Assembly (NCBI RefSeq): GCF_014196125.1
Contig: NZ_JACIDA010000001.1
Span: forward strand, 1,054,001-1,118,000
Length of the DNA stretch: 64,000 nucleotides
Origin: Brevundimonas mediterranea
GTDB lineage: Bacteria > Pseudomonadota > Alphaproteobacteria > Caulobacterales > Caulobacteraceae
Direction of reading: 5' to 3'
Numbering within the stretch: the stretch's first letter is position 1; the number at the start of each line of letters is the position of its first letter. The notes beneath the pieces were generated by a model. It was not told where the DNA came from. It ran no database searches and worked only from the letters and a program-made list of their open reading frames with translations. This document shows positions 57,420 to 64,000 of the stretch, piece after piece. Both the position numbers and the translations under genes were made by a program.

Positions 57420-58040
57420 ATGATCATCATCGCCGGGCTCGGCAATCCGGGCGCCAAATACGAGAAGAACCGCCACAACATCGGCTTCATGGCCGCCGAT
57501 GAGATCGCGCGGCGCTGGCGCTTCGGGCCCGAGCGGGCCAAGTTTCAGTCGATCGTCAGCGAGGGCCTGGTCGATACGGCGGACGGACTGGTCAAGGTCC
57601 TGCTGATGAAGCCCCAGACCTATATGAACGAGAGCGGGCGGGCCGTGGGCGAGGCCGCACGCTTCTACAAGATCAAGCCGTCCGAGATCATCGTCTTCCA
57701 CGACGAGATCGACCTGGCCCCCGGCCGGTTCCGCATGAAGACCGGCGGCGGCGCGGCGGGCCAGAACGGCGTCCGTTCGCTGATCAGCCATCTGGGCGCC
57801 GACTTCCGTCGCGCGCGCATGGGGATCGGCCATCCCGGCGAGAAGGAGATGGTCATGCCCCATGTCCTGGGCGACTTCCACAAGGCCGAACAGCCCTGGC
57901 TGGACGCCCTGCTCCAGGCCTGCGCCGACGCCCTGCCCTTCGCCGCCGCCGGCGACGACGAACGCTACCAAGGCGAGGTCATGCGCCTGGCTCCTGCGCC
58001 CAAGTTCAGCCCCCGCCAGGCGGCGCGCGGCGAACTGTAG
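57420..58040 (+). CDS. pth: Peptidyl-tRNA hydrolase
   Basis: Essential esterase releasing peptides from prematurely dropped peptidyl-tRNA. The 206-residue protein has GLGNPGAKYEKNRHNIGF with N10 and the catalytic H19, MKPQTYMNESG, HDEIDLAPGRFRMKTGGG, and GQNGVRSLISHLG, all in the order of the Pth family. The C-terminal tail is slightly longer than in E. coli (194 residues) and basic. Confidence 0.97.
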   Translation: MIIIAGLGNPGAKYEKNRHNIGFMAADEIARRWRFGPERAKFQSIVSEGLVDTADGLVKVLLMKPQTYMNESGRAVGEAARFYKIKPSEIIVFHDEIDLAPGRFRMKTGGGAAGQNGVRSLISHLGADFRRARMGIGHPGEKEMVMPHVLGDFHKAEQPWLDALLQACADALPFAAAGDDERYQGEVMRLAPAPKFSPRQAARGEL

Positions 58041-58077
58041 CCTGTACGGCCCGGCGGAAACGCCGTAGAGGCGAGGC

Positions 58078-58464
58078 GTGAACCGTTCCGACGCCGATCA
58101 TTGGTCGACATCGAAATCGCTCGCCTTCCTGGCGGCGCTGTTCGCCCTCGTGCTCGGGACCCTGCTGCCCTTTGCGGCGCTGGCGGCGGTGCAACCCGGA
58201 CAGCCTCTGATCATCTGTTCCGCAGAGGGCCCCCAGACCATCCAGTCCGGCGGCATGGACGGCCCGGTCAACAAGCACATGGGGGCCAAGTGCGCGGCCT
58301 GTGTGGTGCCTCTGGCGGCCGCCCTGCCCTGCCCGCCCGCGCCCGAACCCGCGCCGGTCATCCGCACGGTCGAGACGGTCGTCTATTCGCCCGCCCGCGT
58401 CAGCCCGCCGCCCCCGGCGCGCGCGCCGCCGCGTCCGCCGTCCACCGCACCACCCCACGCCTGA
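58078..58464 (+). CDS. DUF2946-like copper-operon membrane protein
   Basis: A 128-residue protein that probably starts the copper-related operon. One membrane helix or uncleaved leader (about 15-36) is followed by a periplasmic part with C47 and the C72-x2-C75 pair in KCAACVVPLAAALP, the feature I associate with DUF2946, found next to TonB receptors and PCuAC proteins. The last 45 residues are Pro/Ala/Arg-rich and disordered. The start is GTG at 58078. Metal binding is inferred from the cysteines and neighbours. Confidence 0.65.
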   Translation: MNRSDADHWSTSKSLAFLAALFALVLGTLLPFAALAAVQPGQPLIICSAEGPQTIQSGGMDGPVNKHMGAKCAACVVPLAAALPCPPAPEPAPVIRTVETVVYSPARVSPPPPARAPPRPPSTAPPHA

Positions 58465-58530
58465 ACCAGACCCAAAGCCCGCGCCGGCCCTTCGCCCGCG
58501 CGCCCGTTTTATTCTGACTTCAGGATCATC

Positions 58531-60612
58531 ATGTCTCTCAAGACCACCGTGGCGCCCTGCGCCCTGCTGCTCGCCACGCTGGCCAGTGGCGCCGGGGCGA
58601 GCCCCGCCCTTGCGCAACAGGCCTCCGAGCCCGTCGTCCTCGACACCGTCATAGTCACCGCCCGCCGCAACGCCGACGATCCCGCCGTCGTCGCCGAGGC
58701 GCGGGAGCGTCTGTCGCGCACGCCCGGCGCGGTCGCCGTCGTATCAGCCGAATCCTACGCCGACCGCTATGCGCCGAACCTCGCCGACGTTCTGCGCGAC
58801 GCCCCCGGCGTCTATGCCCAGAAGAAGTGGGGCGGCGACATCCGCCTGTCGATCAGAGGCTCGGGCATCGGCAACTCCGTCCACAACCGCGGCACCCTGC
58901 TGGCCCAGGACGGCGTCCCCTTCAACGAGGCCGACGGCTTCGGCGACTTCCAGCTGATCGACCCGCTGATCGCCCGCTATACCGAGGTCTACAAGGGCGG
59001 CAACGCCCTGCGCTTCGGCGGGGCGTTGCTGGGCGGGGCGATCAATCTGGTGACGCCGACCGGCCGTACGGCGGCGTCGAACCTGAGCCTGCGTCTGGAC
59101 GGCGGCTCCTATGGCACGGCGCGCGCCCATGCCGAGGTCGCAGGCGTGCGCGGCGACTGGGACGGCTTCGCCGCCGTCACCGGCCAGACCGTGGACGGCT
59201 GGCGCCAGCAGAGCGACGGTAAGTCCCTGCACCTGTCCGCCAACATCGGCCGCAGCTTCGGCCAGGACCGCGAGGTGCGCCTGCTGCTCTCCGGCGGCGA
59301 CATCCATCAGGAGATCCCCGGCAGCGTCAGCCTGTCGGACGCCCTGACCCAGCCGGAAAAGGCCAACCTGGGCAATGTCAGCCTGAATTATCAGCGCAAT
59401 ATGCAGTCGATCCGCACGACGGTGCAGACGCACTGGCGGCTGGACCAATCCACCGTGTTCGAGGGCGCCGTCTATGGAACCTGGAAGGATCTGGACCACC
59501 CCATCTTCCAGGTCATCGACCAACAAAGCCGCAACTATGGCGCCTTCGGCCGGTTCGACTGGCAGGGTCAGGTCGCCGGCATGCGCGCAGACGCCTTCTA
59601 CGGCGCCTGGTACCGCCAGGGCGATCTGGACGCCAAACAGTGGGCGAACCTCGACGGACAACAGAACGGTCTGCGCGCCCGCAGCTTCCAGAACGGCAAG
59701 GGGCTGGACGTCTTCGGCGAGGGGCGGCTGTTCGTAACCGACCGCCTGGCCCTGGTCGCCGGGGGCACCTGGGGCCGCGCCGAGCGGGACTATCAGAGCT
59801 ATGTGGTCCCCGGCGTCGCCGGCACGATCGACCTGACCGTCGATAAGACGTTTGACTGGTTCGCCCCCCGCGCCGGCCTGTTGTGGGAAAGCGAGGAAGG
59901 CGATCAGGTCTTCGCCAATGTCACCCGCTCGGTCGAACCGCCCAACTTCTCGGCCCTGTCGCCGACGGCCGACGGCTATCAGCCCCTGGTTCCGCAGGAG
60001 GCCGTCACCTGGGAAGTCGGCACGCGCGGTCGCCGCGGCCCGGTGACCTGGGACGTCACCGCCTATCGCGCCGACCTGGACCACGAACTGCTGAACTTCG
60101 TGATCGACAACGCGCTGGGCATTCCCGCCTCCACCTTCAACGCCGGGCCCACGGTTCACCAGGGGATCGAAGCGGGGCTGGATTGGCGGATCGCGCCGCA
60201 ATGGCGGCTACGCCAAACCTACGCCTTCTCGGACTTCTTCTTCGACGGAGACAAGGTTTACGGCGAGAATGACCTGCCGGTCGTGCCGCCGCACCTGTAC
60301 CGGGCCGAGCTGCGGTATGATCACCCGGCCGGCTGGTTCGTGGCGCCCAGCGTGGAATGGTCGATGGCCGATTCCTGGGTCGACTACGCCAACACCCTGA
60401 AGTCGCCCGCCTATACGGTGGCGAACCTGAACATGGGCTGGACGGTGCGCCGGCGCCTGACCGTCTTCGCCGACGTCCGCAACCTGTTCGACGAGGCCTA
60501 TGTCTCGAACTTCAGCGCCGTAACGGACGCCCAGCGTCCCGGCGTCTCGACCGCCGTCTTCTTCCCCGGCGAGGGCCGCTCGGCCTATGTCGGCGTGAGG
60601 ATAAGCTATTGA
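58531..60612 (+). CDS. TonB-dependent outer-membrane receptor, probable copper chelate uptake
   Basis: Active outer-membrane importer. Of 693 residues, a signal peptide ends near ALAQ (about 29), a TonB-box-like VLDTVIVTA follows, then the plug domain (about 55-165; YAPNLADVLRDAPGVYAQKK, SIRGSGIGNS) and a 22-strand barrel ending RISY, with terminal aromatic residue. The ligand is not readable from the barrel; the surrounding DUF2946, PepSY and PCuAC genes point to copper. Its stop overlaps the next ATG by one base. The tonB gene at 36678 is a possible partner. Confidence 0.93.
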   Translation: MSLKTTVAPCALLLATLASGAGASPALAQQASEPVVLDTVIVTARRNADDPAVVAEARERLSRTPGAVAVVSAESYADRYAPNLADVLRDAPGVYAQKKWGGDIRLSIRGSGIGNSVHNRGTLLAQDGVPFNEADGFGDFQLIDPLIARYTEVYKGGNALRFGGALLGGAINLVTPTGRTAASNLSLRLDGGSYGTARAHAEVAGVRGDWDGFAAVTGQTVDGWRQQSDGKSLHLSANIGRSFGQDREVRLLLSGGDIHQEIPGSVSLSDALTQPEKANLGNVSLNYQRNMQSIRTTVQTHWRLDQSTVFEGAVYGTWKDLDHPIFQVIDQQSRNYGAFGRFDWQGQVAGMRADAFYGAWYRQGDLDAKQWANLDGQQNGLRARSFQNGKGLDVFGEGRLFVTDRLALVAGGTWGRAERDYQSYVVPGVAGTIDLTVDKTFDWFAPRAGLLWESEEGDQVFANVTRSVEPPNFSALSPTADGYQPLVPQEAVTWEVGTRGRRGPVTWDVTAYRADLDHELLNFVIDNALGIPASTFNAGPTVHQGIEAGLDWRIAPQWRLRQTYAFSDFFFDGDKVYGENDLPVVPPHLYRAELRYDHPAGWFVAPSVEWSMADSWVDYANTLKSPAYTVANLNMGWTVRRRLTVFADVRNLFDEAYVSNFSAVTDAQRPGVSTAVFFPGEGRSAYVGVRISY

Positions 60613-61967
60613 TGGCCGGCAAGGCCGCAACCCAGGCGCCGGACGAACTGTCCGGCGCCTACCGCGCCGTCTGGCGCTGGCATTTCTACGCCGGCGTCTT
60701 CGTCATGCCGGTTCTGATGCTGATGGCCCTGACCGGCGGCCTGTATCTGTTCAAGGACGAGATCGACGGCGCCCTCTATCGCGACATGATCCGCGTGCCG
60801 GCGGTTGAGGCTCAGCCGGCGCCGGAAACCTGGGTGGCGTCAGCGGCCCAGGCCGCCGGCGGCGGTCGGGTCGCCAATCTGGTCCTGCCCGCCCGGGCGG
60901 ACCAGGCCGTCCGCCTGCGCGTGGATCGGCCCGACGGCGTGCAAAAGACGGTCTTCGTCGATCCGCACACGGGCCGCGCCACCGGCGTCATTCCCGCCGG
61001 CGGCTTCATGGAACTGGTCAAGAAGACCCACAGCCTGACCCTGCTGGGTCGACCATTCAACATCCTGGTCGAGATCGTGGCGGGCTGGACCATCATACTG
61101 TTCGCCACCGGCCTCTATCTGTGGTGGCCGCGCGGACGGGCGGTGGCGACCTTCTCGCCCCAGACGAACGACACACGACGACGCCCCTTCTGGCGCGACC
61201 TGCACGCCTTGACAGGCGTCTATGTCGGCGGGGTCGTTCTGTTCCTGGCGGTCACCGGCATGCCCTGGTCGGCCTTCTGGGGCGACACGGTCATGGACGC
61301 GGTCAAGTCCAGCGGTCTTGGCCGCCCGCCGGCGCCTGTCGCGGGGGCTTGGCAGCGCGCCGAACACCATGACCAGCCCATCGGCGCCGGTTGGGCCATG
61401 AACGGAATGGTCATGACCCACGACCACGCGGGCCACGGCGCCCTGGACCGGGTGCTGAAGGCCGCCGACGATGCCGGTCTGGCCCGACCCTACGCCGTCA
61501 ACATCCCCGCCGCCGGCGGCACGGCCTATACGATCACGACCCAGGCCCGCCGGGTTCAGGACAACCGGTCCCTGTACATCGACGCCGCCTCGGGGCGCCT
61601 GCTGGCCGACCTCGGCTACGACCGGTTCGGCGTCGGCGCCAAAACCATCGAATGGGGGATCTATGCCCACCAGGGCACCCAGTACGGGCAGGTGAACCGG
61701 ATCATCATGCTGCTGGGCTGTATCGGCGTCTGGCTGCTGGCGATCAGCGGATTGGTCATGTGGTGGAAACGCCGCCCGCCCAACCTGTCGCGCCTGCGAC
61801 TGGGCGCCCCGCCCGCCCCGCCCGGACCGCGCGTCCGCGCCGCTGTCCTGGGCATCGTCCTGCCTCTCGCCGTCCTCTATCCCCTGACGGGCCTGAGCCT
61901 GGTCGTCGCCGTGTTGCTCGATCGAGCCGTGCGGCCGATGATCCGGCGCCGTCCCGCCGTTTCCTGA
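60612..61967 (+). CDS. PepSY-associated transmembrane protein
   Basis: Inner-membrane protein of the PiuB/PepSY-TM family, found beside TonB receptors and thought to reduce or process the imported metal. From ATG 60612 it has 451 residues with about four helices: residues 23-46 (GVFVMPVLMLMALTGGLYLF), about 150-172, about 200-222, and a C-terminal pair. HHD and HDHAGH in the loop at about 250-280 form a His-rich patch that could bind copper. The longer open frame to 60357 lies inside the receptor gene. Translationally coupled with the receptor. Confidence 0.9.
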   Translation: MAGKAATQAPDELSGAYRAVWRWHFYAGVFVMPVLMLMALTGGLYLFKDEIDGALYRDMIRVPAVEAQPAPETWVASAAQAAGGGRVANLVLPARADQAVRLRVDRPDGVQKTVFVDPHTGRATGVIPAGGFMELVKKTHSLTLLGRPFNILVEIVAGWTIILFATGLYLWWPRGRAVATFSPQTNDTRRRPFWRDLHALTGVYVGGVVLFLAVTGMPWSAFWGDTVMDAVKSSGLGRPPAPVAGAWQRAEHHDQPIGAGWAMNGMVMTHDHAGHGALDRVLKAADDAGLARPYAVNIPAAGGTAYTITTQARRVQDNRSLYIDAASGRLLADLGYDRFGVGAKTIEWGIYAHQGTQYGQVNRIIMLLGCIGVWLLAISGLVMWWKRRPPNLSRLRLGAPPAPPGPRVRAAVLGIVLPLAVLYPLTGLSLVVAVLLDRAVRPMIRRRPAVS

Positions 61968-61980
61968 AAGAACCGACGCC

Positions 61981-62496
61981 ATGAAGACCCCTCTGTCCCT
62001 CGCCTTCGCCGCCCCGATTCTGGTCCTCGCCCTGGCGGCCTGCAATCCGCCGGAACAAGCCAAGACCGCGCCGGAGGCGACGACGCCCGCCCCCACCGCC
62101 ACGGCTGCTGTCGTGACTGCCGCCGACGCCTGGTGCCGCCCGTCGCCGAACGGCGCCAAGGCCGGCGGCTGCTATGTCACCCTGACCGCGACGAACGACG
62201 ACCGGCTGACCGGCGGCTCCAGCCCCCGAGCCGGCGAGTTGCAGGTCCATGAAATGAAGACCGAGAACGGCATGATGAAGATGGCCCAGCTGACCGAGGG
62301 CCTGCCGTTGCCGGCCGGTCAGGCGGTCAGCCTGGCGCCCGGCGGCAATCACCTGATGCTGATCGGCCTGACCGCGCCCCTGGTGGCCGGCGAGACCGTG
62401 CCCCTGACCTTTGAATTCGCCTCGGCGCCGTCCGTGACGGTGCAGGCGGCGGTGCGTCAGCCGGCCATGGCGGGCATGGACCACAGCGCTCACTGA
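61981..62496 (+). CDS. PCuAC-like copper chaperone lipoprotein
   Basis: Periplasmic Cu(I) chaperone of the PCuAC/DUF461 family. Of 171 residues, the lipobox LALAAC has C21, so it is a membrane-anchored lipoprotein. The fold shows the copper site H90-x-M92, M101, H124-x-M126, the known H(M)X10M...HXM pattern. The tail MAGMDHSAH adds more Met/His. C52 and C64 form a possible extra disulfide. It usually delivers copper to cytochrome oxidase CuA. Last gene of the operon, 13 bases after the PepSY gene. Confidence 0.9.
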   Translation: MKTPLSLAFAAPILVLALAACNPPEQAKTAPEATTPAPTATAAVVTAADAWCRPSPNGAKAGGCYVTLTATNDDRLTGGSSPRAGELQVHEMKTENGMMKMAQLTEGLPLPAGQAVSLAPGGNHLMLIGLTAPLVAGETVPLTFEFASAPSVTVQAAVRQPAMAGMDHSAH

Positions 62497-62507
62497 CGCC
62501 TTTTGAA

Positions 62508-62551
62508 GCGCGAGCCTGACAAACGGGTCGGAACCCGCTAAAGGCTCGCGC
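62508..62551 (+). other. Two-stem hairpin upstream of ychF
   Basis: Outer stem of 10 pairs GCGCGAGCCT/AGGCTCGCGC (62508-62517 with 62542-62551), inner stem of 5 pairs CGGGT/ACCCG (62524-62528 with 62533-62537), tetraloop CGGA. No T-tract follows, so it is not a normal terminator. A CTGACA (62516-62521) and TAAAGG (62539-62544), 17 apart, fall within it and could instead be a promoter. Confidence 0.45.
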
Positions 62552-62566
62552 CTCACGAGGAATACC

Positions 62567-63661
62567 ATGGCCCTTAAAGTCGCGATCGTCGGCCTGCCCA
62601 ATGTCGGCAAGTCCACCCTGTTCAACGCCCTGACCAAGACGGCGGCGGCCCAGGCGGCCAACTATCCGTTCTGCACCATCGAGCCGAACACCGGCGACGT
62701 GGCCGTGCCCGAGGCGCGTCTGAACGCCCTGGCCGAGATCGCCGGCTCCAAGGAAATCATCCCCGCCCGCATCACCTTCGTCGATGTCGCCGGCCTGGTG
62801 CGCGGCGCCTCCAAGGGCGAGGGCCTGGGCAACCAGTTCCTGGCCAATATCCGCGACTGCGACGCCGTGGCCTTCGTCGCCCGCTGCTTCGTCGACGACG
62901 ACATAACCCACGTCGAAAACCGCATCGATCCAATCGCCGATCTGGAGATCATCGAGACCGAGCTGATGCTGGCCGACATGGAAAGTCTGGAGCGCCGCCG
63001 GCCCCAGCTGGAGAAGCGCGCCAAGGGCGGCGACAAGGACTCCGGCCTGACGCTGAAACTGGTCGATCTGGCCCTGGCCCAGTTGAACGCCGGCAAGCCC
63101 GCGCGCACCGCCGAAGTGTCCAAGGAGGACGCCAAGGCCTGGCACATGCTGCAACTGCTGACCGCCCTGCCCGCCCTCTATGTCTCCAACGTCGAGGAAG
63201 GTTCGGCCGACAAGGGCAATGAGCTGTCGGACAAGGTCGCCGCCCGCGCCGCCACGGACAACGCCAACTCGGTCGTCATCTCGGCCCAGATCGAGTCCGA
63301 GATCGCCGTGCTCGACGACGAGGAGCAGAAAGAGTTCCTCGAGACCCTGGGTCTGGAAGAACCCGGCCTGAACCGCCTGATCCGCGAAGCCTATAAGCTG
63401 CTAGGTCTGCAGACCTATTTCACGGTCGGCCCCAAGGAAGCTCGCGCCTGGACCATCAACGTCGGCGACACCGCGCCCCAGGCGGCCGGCGTCATCCACA
63501 CCGACTTCGAAAAGGGCTTCATCCGCGCCGAAACCATCGCCTTCGACGACTTCGTCGCCCTGCGCGGCGAGGCCAAGGCGCGCGAGGCGGGCAAGCTGCG
63601 CGCCGAAGGCAAGACCTATGTCGTCAAGGACGGCGACGTAATGAACTTCCTGTTCAACTAG
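62567..63661 (+). CDS. ychF: YchF/OLA1-family ATPase
   Basis: Redox-regulated P-loop ATPase of the Obg group that associates with ribosomes; it prefers ATP to GTP. The 364 residues include P-loop GLPNVGKS (9-16), NYPFCTIEPNTGDV switch I, DVAGLVRGASKGEGLGNQFL switch II, a coiled-coil insert (about 130-200) and a C-terminal TGS-like domain ending YVVKDGDVMNFLFN. An ACGAGG ribosome site lies seven bases before the ATG. The last 8 bases overlap the convergent partial gene. Confidence 0.97.
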   Translation: MALKVAIVGLPNVGKSTLFNALTKTAAAQAANYPFCTIEPNTGDVAVPEARLNALAEIAGSKEIIPARITFVDVAGLVRGASKGEGLGNQFLANIRDCDAVAFVARCFVDDDITHVENRIDPIADLEIIETELMLADMESLERRRPQLEKRAKGGDKDSGLTLKLVDLALAQLNAGKPARTAEVSKEDAKAWHMLQLLTALPALYVSNVEEGSADKGNELSDKVAARAATDNANSVVISAQIESEIAVLDDEEQKEFLETLGLEEPGLNRLIREAYKLLGLQTYFTVGPKEARAWTINVGDTAPQAAGVIHTDFEKGFIRAETIAFDDFVALRGEAKAREAGKLRAEGKTYVVKDGDVMNFLFN

Positions 63662-64000
63662 GCTTCGAAGCAGAGGCCTCCGGCCTCTTCTTCATCATGC
63701 TTTCCAACGGATTGGCGGGATCCGGCGCGCGCGGCGAGCCGGGGCAGCGCGCCAGTTTCACCGTTTTCATGTCCCGGTCGACGTAGGTCAGGTTCATCAC
63801 GTCGCCCGTGGCGGCCATATGAACCCGCTCGCTCCTGGCCTGCCCCTGAGCGGCGCAGGCCAAGGTGGCCACATAGCCCGCACCGGTCTCGTCAATCCGA
63901 GCGATGTCGCAGGCGACGCCAGGGGCTTCGAACCGCATCGGAGTCAGGGTGATGGGCGCCCGCTCGCCCTGCGGATGGGCGCACCAGACGGGGTTGGCCG
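63654..64000 (-). CDS. Secreted protein of unknown function, N-terminus cut by window edge
   Basis: The frame stays open from the stop at 63654 to base 63998, giving the last 114 residues. Three or four cysteines (WCAHP, VACDI, LACAA, LARCPG) set in short beta strands (GVACDIARIDETG, YVATLACAAQG, MNLTYVDRD) suggest a small disulfide-bonded periplasmic domain of a type common in Alphaproteobacteria, but I cannot name the family. The tail is Lys/Ser/Pro-rich. An internal ATG at 63938 is not the true start, because sequence of the same character continues upstream of it. Confidence 0.6.
   Translation of the reverse strand, partial: ANPVWCAHPQGERAPITLTPMRFEAPGVACDIARIDETGAGYVATLACAAQGQARSERVHMAATGDVMNLTYVDRDMKTVKLARCPGSPRAPDPANPLESMMKKRPEASASKPS

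Noticed and set aside
62508..62551. Hairpin as terminator of the copper operon
   Set aside because: No T-run follows the stem on either strand, so it is listed only as a structured element.

Overview
The window is a GC-rich, tightly packed alphaproteobacterial chromosome segment, most likely from Brevundimonas or a close relative in the Caulobacteraceae. The evidence is the divK-pleD operon next to rpmG, a phoR-pstC-pstA-pstB-phoU-phoB cluster in that order, clpS-clpA, several TTAA-N7-TTAA sites of the CtrA type, and two DUF2336 proteins. I find 58 protein-coding genes, two of them cut by the window edges. I see no rRNA, tRNA, CRISPR array, insertion sequence or prophage, and no patch of foreign-looking composition. 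No gene-free stretch exceeds 300 bases; the longest (19636-19910, 275 bases) shows only a possible promoter region.

Layout. 1-6.3 kb: cystathionine beta-synthase (cut), RNase R, a membrane-anchored LuxR-type HTH protein, a Nudix hydrolase, a DUF5990-like protein and a secreted protein. 6.4-9.8 kb: rpmG, then the cell-fate regulators pleD and divK, then dinB with an N-terminal zinc-ribbon-like extension. 9.8-16.3 kb: pncB, a polysaccharide deacetylase, an unknown protein, a RidA/acyltransferase pair and a TPR-methyltransferase. 16.3-22.2 kb: clpS-clpA, a phasin, a D,D-carboxypeptidase with a SPOR domain and a TetR regulator. 22.2-31.7 kb: prepilin peptidase, feoA-feoB with a Fur-like box, a lipoprotein cytochrome c, an RND efflux pair, an outer-membrane-like protein and a class II aldolase.

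31.9-40.8 kb: two DUF2336 genes around nadK and an Hpt phosphotransfer protein, then a lytic transglycosylase, tonB, a DAO-family oxidase, purE-purK and a small diguanylate cyclase. 40.9-47.4 kb: a GDSL autotransporter esterase, a SerB-SerA fusion, a membrane-associated SDR protein and Hsp33. 47.4-54.1 kb: the phosphate regulon with an internal Pho box upstream of pstC. 54.2-58.0 kb: an MHYT-domain hybrid histidine kinase, rplY (ctc) and pth. 58.1-62.5 kb: a probable copper-handling operon (DUF2946 protein, TonB-dependent receptor, PepSY protein, PCuAC-like lipoprotein). 62.6-64 kb: ychF and a cut secreted protein.

Three themes connect the genes. The first is Caulobacter-type cell-cycle control: divK, pleD, a second cyclase, an Hpt protein and four CtrA-like boxes. 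The second is nutrient and metal homeostasis: Pho/Pst, FeoAB and the copper operon. The third is envelope work: transglycosylase, carboxypeptidase, autotransporter and TonB. The most unusual items are the serB-serA fusion, the CtrA-like boxes shared by divK, both DUF2336 genes and the transglycosylase, the three-repeat Pho box inside the pst cluster, the membrane-bound HTH protein, and the 10-base-phased T-tract repeat upstream of hslO. All functional names come from reading translated motifs; no database search was run.
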